From: Knoxdaviesia capensis | Taxonomy: Eukaryota; Ascomycota; Sordariomycetes; Microascales; Gondwanamycetaceae | Length of the DNA stretch: 64,000 nucleotides | Assembly: GCA_001510575.1 (NCBI GenBank) | Contig: LNGK01000001.1 | Span: 992,001-1,056,000, forward strand | Direction of reading: 5' to 3' | Part shown: positions 35,114 through 46,104 of the stretch, one piece after another | How positions within the stretch are numbered: the first letter of the stretch is position 1 | How the letters are laid out: every line of letters begins with the position of its first letter | Program-made: the position numbers and the translations under genes | The notes under the pieces: generated by a model | The model's input: the letters and a program-made list of their open reading frames with translations, nothing else | Told to the model about the DNA's origin: nothing | The model's database searches: none

Positions 35114-37176
35114 GTTGGAAAAAGAAGCTAAAAATCCAAAGAAAATGAAGTCGATAGGGTGCTTTGCTAAGTTTTAATCTGTATTTGGGGATAGAATATG
35201 GCTCTCCTCAAAACGAGCTTCACCTTCACCCTCAAGTCCGACTTACACAGAGGAGAATCGAACAAGAAGACGAACCTCAAGATTCACACATCTTCAGACA
35301 CCTCGCAGACAGCGAAGCGGTTGACTATTTATACCTGCCGTCTCATGTTATCTACCCATGACTGGGCTTTTCTCACTCGCAAGCTCAAGCCGTCTAGACC
35401 GTCCGATTCCTGATAACAACATCGACATTTGTTGGCTGTCCCGACCAAGGGGCATGAGAAATGATAAGCCAGAGACACAGATAACTCAAATCAGGTTTTC
35501 GGCCCAGTTCTGAAGTATGGCCGATCAGATCCACACACGGCTTGTCGGAAAACAATAACATGAAAACCATAGCTTTTGGGCCAGGGTACTGTAGATAATT
35601 GGAGCCCCGTCAATTGGACCGAACACACACACTTGATATCAGAGTGCCCAGGATTAGCTTCCGGCACCGGAAGGAACCAGACCAGAAGTGACTTGATTCC
35701 TGCTGCTTGGTGATCCAGTTTTTGTGGCAGCACTCATGAGCAGATAGCGTGAGAGGGCCCTAGCTTTTTGTCTTGTAAGTCAGGCCTGGAGGCTAACATT
35801 TGCCTAATTGACATGACAGCGGAAGATACTCTAGTTTATGGACACCAGCCTCCATTTCGAACTGCTAGTTGGAGGATCCTTGCACCAACTTTTGAGGTCT
35901 TGATTACGGAGTTTCGCTGGAATGCTTTCAAGGCAAGAAGGGTCTGAATATGGCCACAGTTTGGTGCGAAGGAGGAAGTACTAAGGAAGATCACAGGCTG
36001 GCCAGTATGTGAGTATACCATCTCTCTAAACCAAAGCCATTGCGACCTAAGGCTGAAGTTCTCCTGTTTCTTTACGATATCAAAACATGCATCTGGGAGG
36101 AACGGCATTCCGGGCCGCTATAAGCCCAACACAACCAGGGAGAAGGAGAGCCGGGAGCAATTGGCTCCTTACTCCGTCCTTACAGCCACATCCTCTGTAC
36201 AAGCGGGACAACCCTGGAGTTTGCCCGTCAAGGTTCCCTCACCTCTTTCAAGGCGATGCTACTCACTCGTGCAATGCAAGTAAGTTTTGCCAAGGTGGCA
36301 AAAACCATGCAGAGATAATGTGCTTGCCCCTCTTGCTTGTCTTGGACGGAGGCCCAAGCTCCATTTTCGTGCAGGTTGTGTCGTTTCGCCTGTTAAGGTA
36401 CTGTCGCAACTGAACTCTGGCCGGCGACCTGATTCGACCTGTCCGGTTCTCGATCGTTGCTATTTCTTCCCTTATCTGACACGAAATCTTCCGACTAACC
36501 GGACGCACAGCACGGCAGATTGGCTCGTTTCCTGCCGTGTGGCCAGTAGCAGCACGTCGAGCTATCGGGGCCCGCTGCAAATATTACACCATTTCCCTGT
36601 CCGTGGCTGCATGCTTCGCAAATGGAGGGCTGCTGGATCGGTGAAACTAATGCAACGAAAACTTTTCCTCGCAGCTTGCATTATCGGTGTCCTTGAAACG
36701 GGCGCAGACGAAGGGCTGTTTATCATCATTTGGAAGCGATGTCGGATTTCGGAGGTTGCTAGAGAAAACGAAGAATGGTGAACATGCCCGACCTGTTTCC
36801 CCGTCAGACCGACCAGAGTGTGTTAACCAAAAGCTAGCTGTGATGTGTATCTATATTTATCTCGTGCTTGTAGAAGAGAGTAAAAACGTTGTTGGTATGG
36901 AGTTGACTGTACTTGAATGCAATGTTGATGTTCAATTACACTTGTATTTCCTATCTAGTGCTTGTAGAAAAGAGTAAACACGTTGTTGGTATGTAGTTGA
37001 CTGTCCTTGGATGCAATGCTGATGTTCAATTACACTTGTATTTCCTATCTGAACGTGCCGTGTGTTCTCTCACGAACATGTGGTATGACATCGAGGTTGG
37101 GAGAAGATTACCTACCACATGAAGATATCAGAATCAAGAAAAAAGAATTGCTCCCGAAGCCAAAAGGAAAAGAACA
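35114..37176. other. Non-coding stretch between the MFS gene and the tRNA gene
   Basis: About 2 kb without a supported gene. The left end should hold the MFS gene promoter. The longest frame (about 164 codons, 36287-36781) shows no domain. A direct tandem duplication lies at 36864-37050 (described separately). Confidence 0.55.
36864..37050. repeat. Two-copy tandem duplication, unit about 94 bp
   Basis: A unit starting GTGCTTGTAGAAGAGAG at 36864 is repeated starting GTGCTTGTAGAAAAGAG at 36958. Both copies end in CACTTGTATTTCCTATCT. The copies differ at a handful of positions, so the duplication is not brand new. It lies about 130 bp downstream of the tRNA gene's 3' end. Confidence 0.9.
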
Positions 37177-37272
37177 GGGGCCATTCGAGGATCGAACTCG
37201 AGACCTGGTAAATTCACAGTTTATGCGAAGGGCTAGCCCGAATCACCAATCATACCACTAGACCAATGGCCC
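37177..37272 (-). tRNA. tRNA-Pro (anticodon CGG) with a 24-nt intron
   Basis: On the minus strand the acceptor arm GGGCCAT (37272-37266) pairs with ATGGCCC near 37178, with discriminator C at 37177. The D arm contains TGGTCTAGTGG (A box) and the T arm TCGAG/TTCGATC/CTCGA contains the B box. The anticodon stem GGTGA pairs with TTACC (one G-U pair), and the loop reads TT-CGG-G-[intron]-T. The intron is 37236-37213, in the canonical place one base after the anticodon. The mature length is 72 nt, matching yeast tRNA-Pro. A short pol III T-run follows (37171-37168 on the minus strand). Confidence 0.93.
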
Positions 37273-37437
37273 TGCTGATTTGTTAGTCGCTCCTCCAAAG
37301 CAGCTTAAGTATGACTCAGTGTCTGTGCGTCGACCATTAGGGTCTAACCTTCCCCACACGAATCCTGTCGACGTTTGGAACAGATGAGAGTGATTACTGT
37401 GGACATAACAGCTCCTGATCATTCTAGCTGCATACAT

Positions 37438-38485
37438 CTAGTGTTCATAGACCAAGACGCGGTCACCGATCACCGCCCAAAACTCCTTAACCAGGTCCTC
37501 CTGCCCCGAAGGCGCACCCCGCACGGCCAGATACTTACGACACGTCAACTCCGGCTTCCAGTCCCCAGGGTTTCCATTCACCATGATGCCCCCAGCTTCT
37601 TCCAGAATGCACCACCCAGCGCACACGTCCCATGCCCAGCAACCACCCTCCCAGTACATGTCCATCTCCCCGGCGGCAACGGAACACAGGTTGAGGGCGG
37701 CAGAGCCCAAGCTGTGCAGCGAATGCACCATGGAGCCTCCGATCTCCTTCGACGCCGCAAGGGTCCGGTAGAGGTCGGCCTTGAGCTCGAAGTTAGGTCC
37801 GTCGCGTGTGGAGCCCCACTCCACGGCCACCAACGCCGACCCAAGCCCGGCGAGCGCCTGCGGCCTGGTGGAGTACGGGAGTTGGCGCTTCGGCCCCCCG
37901 GCGCGCACGGAATAGGCGCCGTGGCCTTTCGCGGCCGCAAACAGGAGGTCTTGGAACGGGTTGTACACAACACCGACGACGGGCGCCCGATCAATGGACA
38001 CTCCGAGCGAAATGCATGCGTACGGGAAGCTATGCACGAAGTTCGTAGTGCCGTCAATCGGGTCCACGATAAAGGTGGGCTCCGGACCGACCTGCATGCC
38101 AGGCTTGAAGGTTTCCTCGCCCATGAACGAGAACGACGGGTATTGGCTGTTCAGTCGCTGCGACACCATGGCCTCGACTCCCTTGTCAACCTCAGTAACA
38201 ATGTCAACAGCTACGTGAAAACCCCAGTTGGTGGATAGTTAGTAAACGACGGAATTGAGTGCGGGCAGCATTGCCACTTTGCCATGTGGTGGCAGGACGT
38301 CCCAACCTAAAGAAGTTGGCTTGGTCTGGGGTATCGTGGGGGCAGATGGGGTAGGTTCAATAATTACAGTTCAGCTTTGTGTCTGTGTCGATATCTTGGG
38401 GGTTCGCGGCAAGGATCATTTTGCCGGCCTCATGGGCGACGGTGATCAGGAAGTCGCGGACTTCCTCCAAGTTGACTTCGGCCAT
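37438..38485 (-). CDS. Inositol monophosphatase family protein
   Basis: Two exons (38485-38368 and 38210-37438) encode about 296 residues. The junction restores the conserved TKLNSVDIVTE. The donor is GTAATT, which is weaker than usual, but the frame and family alignment support it. All metal-site motifs are present: GEE at about residue 70, DPIDGTTNFVH starting at Asp89, and WDVCAGWCILEEAGG with Asp234. These residues bind Mg2+ and position water for hydrolysis of inositol phosphates. The length fits cytosolic IMPases, which recycle myo-inositol for phosphoinositide synthesis. In filamentous fungi a close relative (qutG) sits in the quinate cluster, but no quinate genes lie nearby, so a housekeeping role is more likely. 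Confidence 0.92.
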
Positions 38486-39261
38486 TGTGAATGAGTGTGT
38501 ATTGGCAGTCGATTCCCGAGAATAGGATTACGCCTAGAGAAGAAAAGAAAAAAAAAAGAGAAGAAGAAACACAGATTCTATTGTGGCATAGAGGCTGACC
38601 ACTACGCGTTGAGGGGCTCAAGATGCCAGAGCACCCCACTTTGAAGCTAGGTAAATCGAATTAGCAAATGCATCCCATTTCCATCCATTCAAAATCGAGA
38701 TCGCCAAAACGTTCCGCTACTCATCAGATTAAAACCATTTCCCCACAAATTCATTCGGGAACGTTTTATCAGACGTTAGAACACACGTCACGGTCACAAC
38801 ACTCTGTTCGTGCAAATAAATGTTCATGAATAAAACGACTGAAGCTAAGTGAAGATAACTTATGTTGTGCTGTGCATAATTGAAGACGACATGAAACTTG
38901 AGATAGAGTGAACCAAAGTCCCCGTTCAAAAACACCCGACCTGAACACCGAGAAAGATAGAAAGGACATGGGATGGGGATCAAATACAATGCCCTCCAAA
39001 ACCAACGAGCCCAGCTAGAAAAAAAAAAACCATGGAAAGCAGAGGTACCAATGAGAGAGAAAAGAGGACGAAAAAATGGACAAGTAATAAGACAGTGGAC
39101 GGCTAGGTCCGATTCCTGATTCCTGATAGAAAGATGCATTTCGTGAACAGCACGCGCAGGTGCATATCCCGAAGTTGGCGCGTGTGGGGATCGACCCACC
39201 CACGGAGTTTCGGTCACGTACGGAGGTTCCTTGCTCTGGGATTTGCTCTGGAGGCGGCTGC
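38486..39261. other. Non-coding stretch between the IMPase gene and the small membrane protein gene
   Basis: About 780 bp. The left side should be the IMPase promoter. The right side, A/T-rich, should be the 3' UTR of the next minus-strand gene. No other feature seen. Confidence 0.55.
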
Positions 39262-39948
39262 TCAGACATTCTCGCGGAAAATTGACCGTCGTTCAGCAAT
39301 GCTATCGGCATCATCGTCGGGGTTCCGCTGTTGTCTGGGGCTCGAGCCGCGAATGCTGACATTGCTGCGCTCAGCGTTGTCGTCATCGAAAGGGTTTCTC
39401 TGCGAAGATTTCGGGACGCCGAGGTTGCTGTCTCCGGGCGGGCCACCGCGCGTCCGCGAGCGGCCGCGTTCAAGGTCCTCGTGGACGGGCAGGGCGGTCG
39501 GGGTATTCATCACATAGCTACCGCCGCCTCCATGATACCGCGAATCCGGGAGATCTTCGGGACCGAAGCCGTCCGCCTCTTGGCCAACGCGGGCATCCCA
39601 GTCGTCGTCTCTGTCGATGCCACGGGCACCTTCATAGGCGCCAGCAGCCGTGCGGTTGTTGCGCTTCTTGGGGCCGAAGCTGAACCAGCTGCGGGTCTGT
39701 CCGTCGCCTCCCGCCGAGTCGTATGCGGTCCTTTTCAAGAATGGTAACGAGAATGTCGGGGGAGGAAGCTAGCATTGCAGAAAAAAAAAGCGTCAGTTGG
39801 TAAGCTAGAGGAAGAATAGATAATGGGGGTCCATGGAACATACGCCTAATCTCTTCGCGCGGATATGTGTGAATGCGAGCCATCCAACAACTCCCACCAC
39901 CGCCAGCACGACCAACGCGATCGCGATGCCTCCGCCTACGGACACCAT
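39262..39948 (-). CDS. Small single-pass membrane protein, fungal-specific, function unknown
   Basis: Two exons (39948-39844, 39768-39262) encode about 203 residues. The intron has donor GTATGT and acceptor TAG and joins RAKRLG to LPPPTFSLPF in phase 0. A hydrophobic segment at about residues 5-27 (IAIALVVLAVVGVVGWLAF) is followed at once by HIRAKR, so the N terminus likely faces the lumen or outside and the basic tail is cytosolic. The tail contains RNNRTAAGAYEGARG and then a long Asp/Arg/Ser/Pro disordered region. Similar proteins occur across filamentous ascomycetes and are sometimes labelled acid phosphatase-like, but I see no phosphatase motif here, and I would not use that name. Confidence 0.8.
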
Positions 39949-41050
39949 GCTGTCGCAATGAGGCGATAATCCGATTCGAAATACGAAAGACAGTTCGCGT
40001 TGTGGAAAACTCCGCGGGGTCACAAGCGCACGATATCGAAGTATCGTCTTGACGTCTGATATTGAATGGGCGAAGGACCGGAGATCGCAATGATATCGTG
40101 AATGCGCACTCGGCCGATGGAGAGAGTGGAAAAGAGGTGTATCTGTCGAGTTCTCGAATCGCAGTGAATCAACTCGGCTGTAATGACCCTGGAAAGCTCG
40201 GACACGGCGCAAGAGTTGATGATCAGACGCAGGTTGGCGGGAATAAAAAAATAAATAAAAAATAAAAAAAGTCCGAATCGCTCTTTACTGCGGATGAAGA
40301 AGATGAAAAGATCAAAGAAAAGAAAAGGACAAGCCCTTTGCTTCGGAATGATGTTCGTGGCAAACAGAGAGAAGGGAGGAAAGAAGAATATCAAAGTGTC
40401 AGCAACTTCCAGTGGCTCGGTGACATTTCATAACCAGGAGCAGGAAAGAGTAACCACAACACAAGTGGCGTTGTCGGTCTGTTAAGTGGGATATACGAGT
40501 GGAAGGTTACTTGTTACCAATGAATGCTTCTCAAATTGGTGACGACAGCGATGGGCCGGGTCTAGCAAGAAATCCTCCTAAGAATTGTGGACAGTGTACA
40601 AGTAGGTAGGGGTGTGGTCCTGGATCCCGTCTCACAATCCAACTGCCTAAGCCACACTTTTGGCGAGAGGCGAAGATATACATTAGAGGCAGGTATTTTA
40701 CCATGCTCGAAACCCAGGTATATCTAGCCCTATACCTAGGAATCTATTTTTATAATGAATTGATAGCCTGGCATGAGCTGCCATTATATTCAGACCCCTG
40801 ATGCATAATCTGTATGGTCTATATACCAAATATCACGGCCTGAAAGTTGATATCATGCACCAAGCTATTGAAGCAAGGATAATGGAATAGGGAGCTGAAC
40901 TTAGAATAGCTAAACGACTTCCTATCAGAAAATATGACCCAAAAGAACCACTACAAAATTGCATAAACCCGGACCTCATAAGCCCCGAAAGCTTCTAAAT
41001 GCTTGACCTATTCTATCGAAATTCAGTGTGAATGGTAGGCGAAGTGCCAC
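39949..41050. other. Non-coding stretch between the small membrane protein gene and the phosphatase gene
   Basis: About 1.1 kb without a supported gene. Left part is the presumed promoter of the membrane protein gene, with an A-rich block around 40240-40400. Right part, A/T-rich, is the probable 3' UTR of the phosphatase gene. Confidence 0.55.
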
Positions 41051-42690
41051 TCAAGCGAAGCACTTATCCCACAGCCCACCGTTGGCTGCAAAACTCAGAC
41101 TTTCAATGAAGGAAGACAGCCTGCAACGACCAAGACGATCTGCACCGCAGCCCTGCAATGGGACGACACGATCGTTGACGAGGATGCGCACAAGCTCTTC
41201 ACTACCGGAAGCAGAGCCGCACTGCATCTTCTCAACATACATGCGCGCCGCGAATGGCACCGTCCAGCTGGCCGAAAACCCGTTTGAAGCCGCCGGCGAC
41301 TGGCGGCTGGTGGTCGGCAGGACTCCGGTATTCTCGTACAGCCGCAACGCCCCGAAGACGCCGCTCATGTCGTTGTCGTGGCTAAAGTCAGCGTAGAGCG
41401 CGCGGCCAAGCGGGAATGTGCTCTTCGACGAATCGAGCGTGCGGTTCGTGGACGTGTGGTCGTTCACAGGCTGACGTGTTAGCCGGGCGATCAGCTCGTT
41501 TGTGAACCCGACTCCTTGCGTCGGACCAAGCGGGTTGCCGGCACCGAAACCGTAGTACTTCCCCAGTGTCTGGTAGTAGTCGTAGCTTCGCCATTCGTCC
41601 AAGGAAAACAAGGAGCAGAACTTTGACAGCTTGGCGTGGGGGCTGGTCACTGTGTTGAATGGACAGAGGTCCATCATGTAGATCGCTTCGTCCTGGGAAA
41701 GATTCGCACCGGGGAGGTTGGCGTTCAGCCTTTCGGTAATGGGGGGCATGAAAACATCCGCCCAGTCGGCCTGGGCGCGGCTGCCGATGAGAGAGGTGTC
41801 GCCATTCTCGAACTCGTCGCAGAGGCCATGGTTGAGAGTGTTGTTGAAGCCATGACCTTCAGGAATCACATTAAGCTTTCCTCTCCGGGTCGAGCCGTTG
41901 TCTCCGTCAACAAGCTTTGCCCCATAGTATCCCTCAATCCAGTTGAGCGCTGACACGACAACACGATTCTGACCACTTGCGCGCACAAACACGGGACTCG
42001 ACTCGGAATCAAGCACCAAGGAGCGGTACCGGGCGTAGAAGTGGCTGCCCGAGCGGACCATTTCCTTTTCGCCGTAGAGGGTGAGCTGGTCGGCGCCGAG
42101 GTGGTAGGTATAGTTCTCGATGAATTCGTAGCCGGAGCCATAGTCGCTGACGGTGTTCTGGATACGCGAGATCGTGGCATTGTAGAGGACGGTCTTGCCG
42201 GCAGTGGGATCGCGCGAGCCGTGTCGTGACAGAACTTGAGCAAACGTGATTCGACACCCAGGAGGCGTTCGTGGGTCGATTTGCGACGCTATGGAGTAGA
42301 ACGGCGAGTACTGCCCCCAAAGTTGTCGGATGTCTCCGGACGCAGCGCATCCAGAGAAGCAGATACCAGAAAGGCGGCTGAGCTCAAGACAGTATCTAAA
42401 TGTTAGAGAAAGAACGGTGGGTTGACCTTTACAAGTAAGCTGGGACTCTTAGCGGACCTTAAGAATAGGCATATGGACAGCCCTATCAAAACGGCGATTC
42501 CGACAATGGATAGCTTGAGCAGACGGCGATTTTGGAACGACCAGATCGAATCTGAGGGTTCTTCGCCATGGCGGGATTCCTGTCGGGGATACCGCTGGCC
42601 AGTTGAGGAGACGGGGAGGGCTTGATACTGGTGTTTGAATCCAAGTAGTCGGTCTTTGACCCAGGCACCGAAACCTGACACCACGTCCAT
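41051..42690 (-). CDS. Membrane-anchored histidine acid phosphatase (phytase-like)
   Basis: The model has two exons, about 42690-42433 and 42382-41051, giving about 529 residues. The junction is uncertain: donor GTAAAG with acceptor GAG (50-nt intron) keeps the frame, but a weaker donor GTCCGC with acceptor TTTAG also would. The first 60 residues are cytosolic, then comes a single membrane anchor (LLKLSIVGIAVLIGLSICLF), making a type II protein. The catalytic loop reads LSRHGSRDP (nucleophile His about 140; most relatives have RHGAR), and the proton donor motif is FSHDNDM (about 421). Many Asn-X-Ser/Thr sites and Cys residues suggest an extracytoplasmic domain. The family removes phosphate from phytate and other phosphate esters. 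The anchor suggests a cell-surface or vacuolar enzyme rather than a freely secreted phytase. Confidence 0.82.
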
Positions 42691-43240
42691 GTTTAGGCGG
42701 GCGACGAACGTATGCAGATGAAGGTAGAGATGTTGGCGATTTCGAGGGAGATAAGAGGTCGGACGAGCTGGTGATAATTCTTTGACTAGACTGTTGCTGA
42801 CTTATGAAGCAACTTGGATATTTGCGAAAAGGAGGTCAAGCAATAGAGGAATGAGAAGATATCCAAGATGCGAAAAGTATTCACCCACAAGTTTGCTTAC
42901 TCTCATCATCCTCGCATCATCCTCGCCAATTTACTGGCCCAGAAATCACCGGTTAGTGGACCGTGTTAATAGTGCACGGTTGGTATTTAACACAGTACGT
43001 CTTAGCATGCGCGATTACGCGCCTGTCTCAAATGATTCTTCGTTTACTCTTCCACGCAAAACAAAAATGGTATCTAAAAAAAGCGAATAATCATACAGGA
43101 TTCTACTGCAAGTTTCGCGAGAAATCAGAAAGGAAAAATAAAATGCCAATCACCAACCCAGCGCCGGGAACCGTCAATGCGCAAGTTCAACCACCAGTGC
43201 ATATATCGAGGTCGGCAAGTACGCAGTATTCCAAATCCCC
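42691..43240. other. Non-coding stretch between the phosphatase gene and the disordered-protein gene
   Basis: About 550 bp between two minus-strand genes. It should hold the phosphatase promoter (left) and the 3' UTR of the next gene (right). Nothing else was recognised. Confidence 0.55.
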
Positions 43241-45135
43241 CTATAAAGCCATGCCAACAACCGGCTGCTTCACCGAGCTGGTTGAACCGTTTGTGCCCCG
43301 ACTTTGCACAATCATCGTGTCCTTTGGCGCCGCGATCGGAGTGCTACCAGGCGACCAGGACGTCGGGATTGTGCGGTTCTCCTCATCTTCATTCTCGTCG
43401 TCGCTGTCTGTTACCCAAGTTGTCACAGTGTCCATGGTGTCCGGGCTGGTGGCGCCTTGTCGCCGCGACGGAGGTTTGACAGCAAGGTCATCGTCTTCGA
43501 TCGCCTGGTCCGCATCCGGCCCCACGCATTGGTAGAAGCCATCGCGCCCCGTGATCGGCCGCGGGAGGTTGGTGATCGAGTCAATGCTGATCTCGCGGCT
43601 ATGTTCCGGGAACAGCCACGACGACACGCGCGACACGCGCGAAAACGACTTCTTCTTGCGCAACGGCGGCCGGAGAACCAGCGGCAACGGGGGCCGTATG
43701 GGGCTGTCTCCGGGGCGGCGCGTGGCAGGCGACGGAGACGCCGGCGACGCGGAGATCGGGCTGAGGTCTCGCGCCTTGCCCTGCTGGCTCGAGATGCTGT
43801 TGGTGTTGGAAGGAATGCGCAGGGGCAACGGCATGGCGTCGTCTGTTGCCGCATTGTGCAGGTAGAAGGCGCGCGATTGCAGCGGCGGCGGGGCGCGCAC
43901 GGGGGCCGTTGTCGGCCGCTCGGTTTCGTTGCGCAGACGCTGGGCAAATGACGGACCTGAAGGGAAGGCGGACGACAGCGGCGGAAGCGACGGCAGCGGA
44001 TCCATGTCTGTCGATGTGAGAACTGTTAGCATGAGCGCAAAGAGAAGGAGATGGGTTCCTGGTCAAGGGTCCCCTCCCCCCGGTGAGCGCGCTGTTTCTC
44101 ACCTTTGGCGTTGATGCTAGAAGCGGCCATGGAATGCGCGGTAGATGGCCGGCTACCGAGATAGATGCTCTGCCGCTCGACGCAATCATCGATCAGCTGC
44201 TGGAGCTTCTCCTTCTCGATGATAGCGGTCGCGATCCGCTCGGCCATGCGCTCAGTTTCCGGCGAGGAATACGAGCGGGCTCGCGACTTTGGCGGAATCG
44301 GCGGCTTCACCGGCGTAAGTTGTTGCTGCTCCGACGAATCCGAGGTATCTGATTGTTCGGGAACAAGTGCGGGATGGACGATGCGCGAGGTGGATCGCAT
44401 TGGGCGCGATGAACCGGATCGGCTCAATGGCGAATCTCCTGGTAGCGGCCGCCTGGGGATATGGAAAGAGAGCGCAGAGTATCCGCGCTCGGGAGTGATG
44501 TTGATGCTATCGACGCTTCCCCCGCGCGAGCGTCCGGGCGTTGTTGCCGCTGTCGCCGCTGTCGCCGCTGTCACCGGTCTCACCGGTGTGCGGGGAAGAG
44601 GAGGCTCGCGAAAATACTGGAGAATGGGGGAAAGCTCGGCGGCCGGCGTGTTGTGAATGGCAAGCTCCAGCGGCGCATACGGTGAGGGGTTAGTCTGTGC
44701 TGCGTGTACGGATTGGGGGAACTGCTGGAGATGCGGCTGGTTTTCAAGCTGCCAGCGCGAGTCAAAGCCGGGAAATGGGTACGACGACAAGTGACGAAAC
44801 TCCGACGGCGCAGAGATTAGTGGCCGGCGCGGAGTGCGTCGCAGAGAGAGCGTCCGGCGCGCCAGCGAAAGAGAAGACCGGGACATTGACGCCTTCTTGT
44901 GGGTTGTGGACCTTGCCGACGACCGCGATGACCGTGGCGGTTCATACGAATGTTGCATCTGCGAGACCATGGCGCTTGGCTCATAGACCAGAGGCGGCTG
45001 TGATCTTTGGATCTGTGGTGATGGACATGACTGTGACTCTTTTCCGGTGTGATCTAGCTCTGCCGGTGGGTTAAGTATTCTTGCATGGTCAGTACTGTGC
45101 TCAGCGGCGGGTGGAATATGATACACGAGACTCAT
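43241..45135 (-). CDS. Disordered Ser/Pro-rich protein, function unknown
   Basis: Two exons (45135-44103 and 44007-43241) encode about 599 residues. The intron has donor GTGAGA, branch GCTAACA and acceptor CAG, and joins SINAK to DMDPLPSLPP through a split Asp codon. The start MSLVYHIPPAAE was chosen; an in-frame ATG at 45255 would add 40 residues, and I cannot decide between them by eye. Nearly the whole protein is low complexity (Ser, Pro, Arg, Thr). One segment of about residues 295-330 (ETERMAERIATAIIEKEKLQ) could form a short helix or coiled coil. The C-terminal exon has a basic patch RPPLRKKKSFSRVSRVSSW that may bind membrane or be phosphorylated. I recognise no domain. It is divergent from URB1 across 2.5 kb. 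Confidence 0.7.
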
Positions 45136-46072
45136 GGTCGTACCTTCATCATCATCAGCGTTCCGGTTCCAAGCAAAGCAAAACGGGAGGAATACACATT
45201 TTGACAGCCAGTTGGGCGAATCGGACCGAACCATTCTGTTGGCGGTATCATTCATTCTTTATCGGGCATGAGATAGCAGAAACCGACAAGAGAAGAGGGA
45301 AGTGTTCACGACAAAATATACAGCATCCCGCCAGAGGCAACTGGTTCGTCCAGCAAACCAGAGAACAGCGTCAAGAAGAAGAAGAAGGAAAGAAACGCAG
45401 AGAGCGACCCGAAAAGAGGACAGCAAAAAAAAGACAAAAATACCGAACAAAGGGAAGTGTCTAAACGGTGATTGTGCGTAGAAAAAAAAAGTGTATGCTT
45501 CAAGAATGCAGAGGCGGGTGGTGTAAGTGGTGGTGCTAGATGTCAAATCCGGACCACCTATGCAGGAATGGAAACAAATGGCAGGAATGCAGAGGAAATC
45601 GAAACGGCCGTGTGATAGGACAAAGAGAATATGCACACGGATAGACCAGCCGAGAGAGAAACCCAGAACCTGCAGCCAAAGGGAAAGAAGACGAAGAGTG
45701 GGAGGGAGGGAGAGAGAGAGAGAACGATCCAACGGAACGAAGAAAGAGATCGGGAACGGCAACGTTATAATGGAGACACAGCTGCGGACAGTGATTGTGT
45801 GTGTATGGAGAAAGCGAGTCGGGACTTGGGACCAGAAGATTTCCACAGTAAGATGGATGGGACCTCTCTCCGAGTAAGGTTGTGTGGTTACGCATGCACT
45901 GCACTGCAGCGCGCCGAAATGTGCAGGCCAAACAGCATCTCCCAAGTTTTGCGTGGCCGGGATGTGAAGACATCACCGTCTCGATACGCCAGTGTTTGCA
46001 AATCATTGGTTCGCTGGCATGCACGCACACATCCGGCCGCGGGTGGGAGAGTATTGCCCAGGCATTTCTTTG

Positions 46073-46104
46073 TCTTCGTGTCTTCGTGTCTTCGTGTCTT
46101 CGTG
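46073..46104. repeat. Four tandem copies of an 8-bp unit TCTTCGTG
   Basis: The sequence shows four perfect head-to-tail copies of TCTTCGTG. It lies in non-coding DNA and is a candidate length-variable minisatellite. Confidence 0.9.

Noticed and set aside
37375..38238. Open frame of about 287 codons on the plus strand
   Set aside because: It lies antisense to the inositol monophosphatase, whose catalytic motifs are all present on the minus strand.
45259..45945. Minus-strand frame of about 228 codons upstream of the disordered-protein gene
   Set aside because: No ATG at its start and very Phe/Ser/Leu-rich because of C/T-rich leader sequence; better explained as 5' UTR.
46073..46104. CRISPR-like or functional repeat array
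   Set aside because: The 8-bp units are contiguous with no spacers and lie in eukaryotic non-coding DNA; it is a simple minisatellite.
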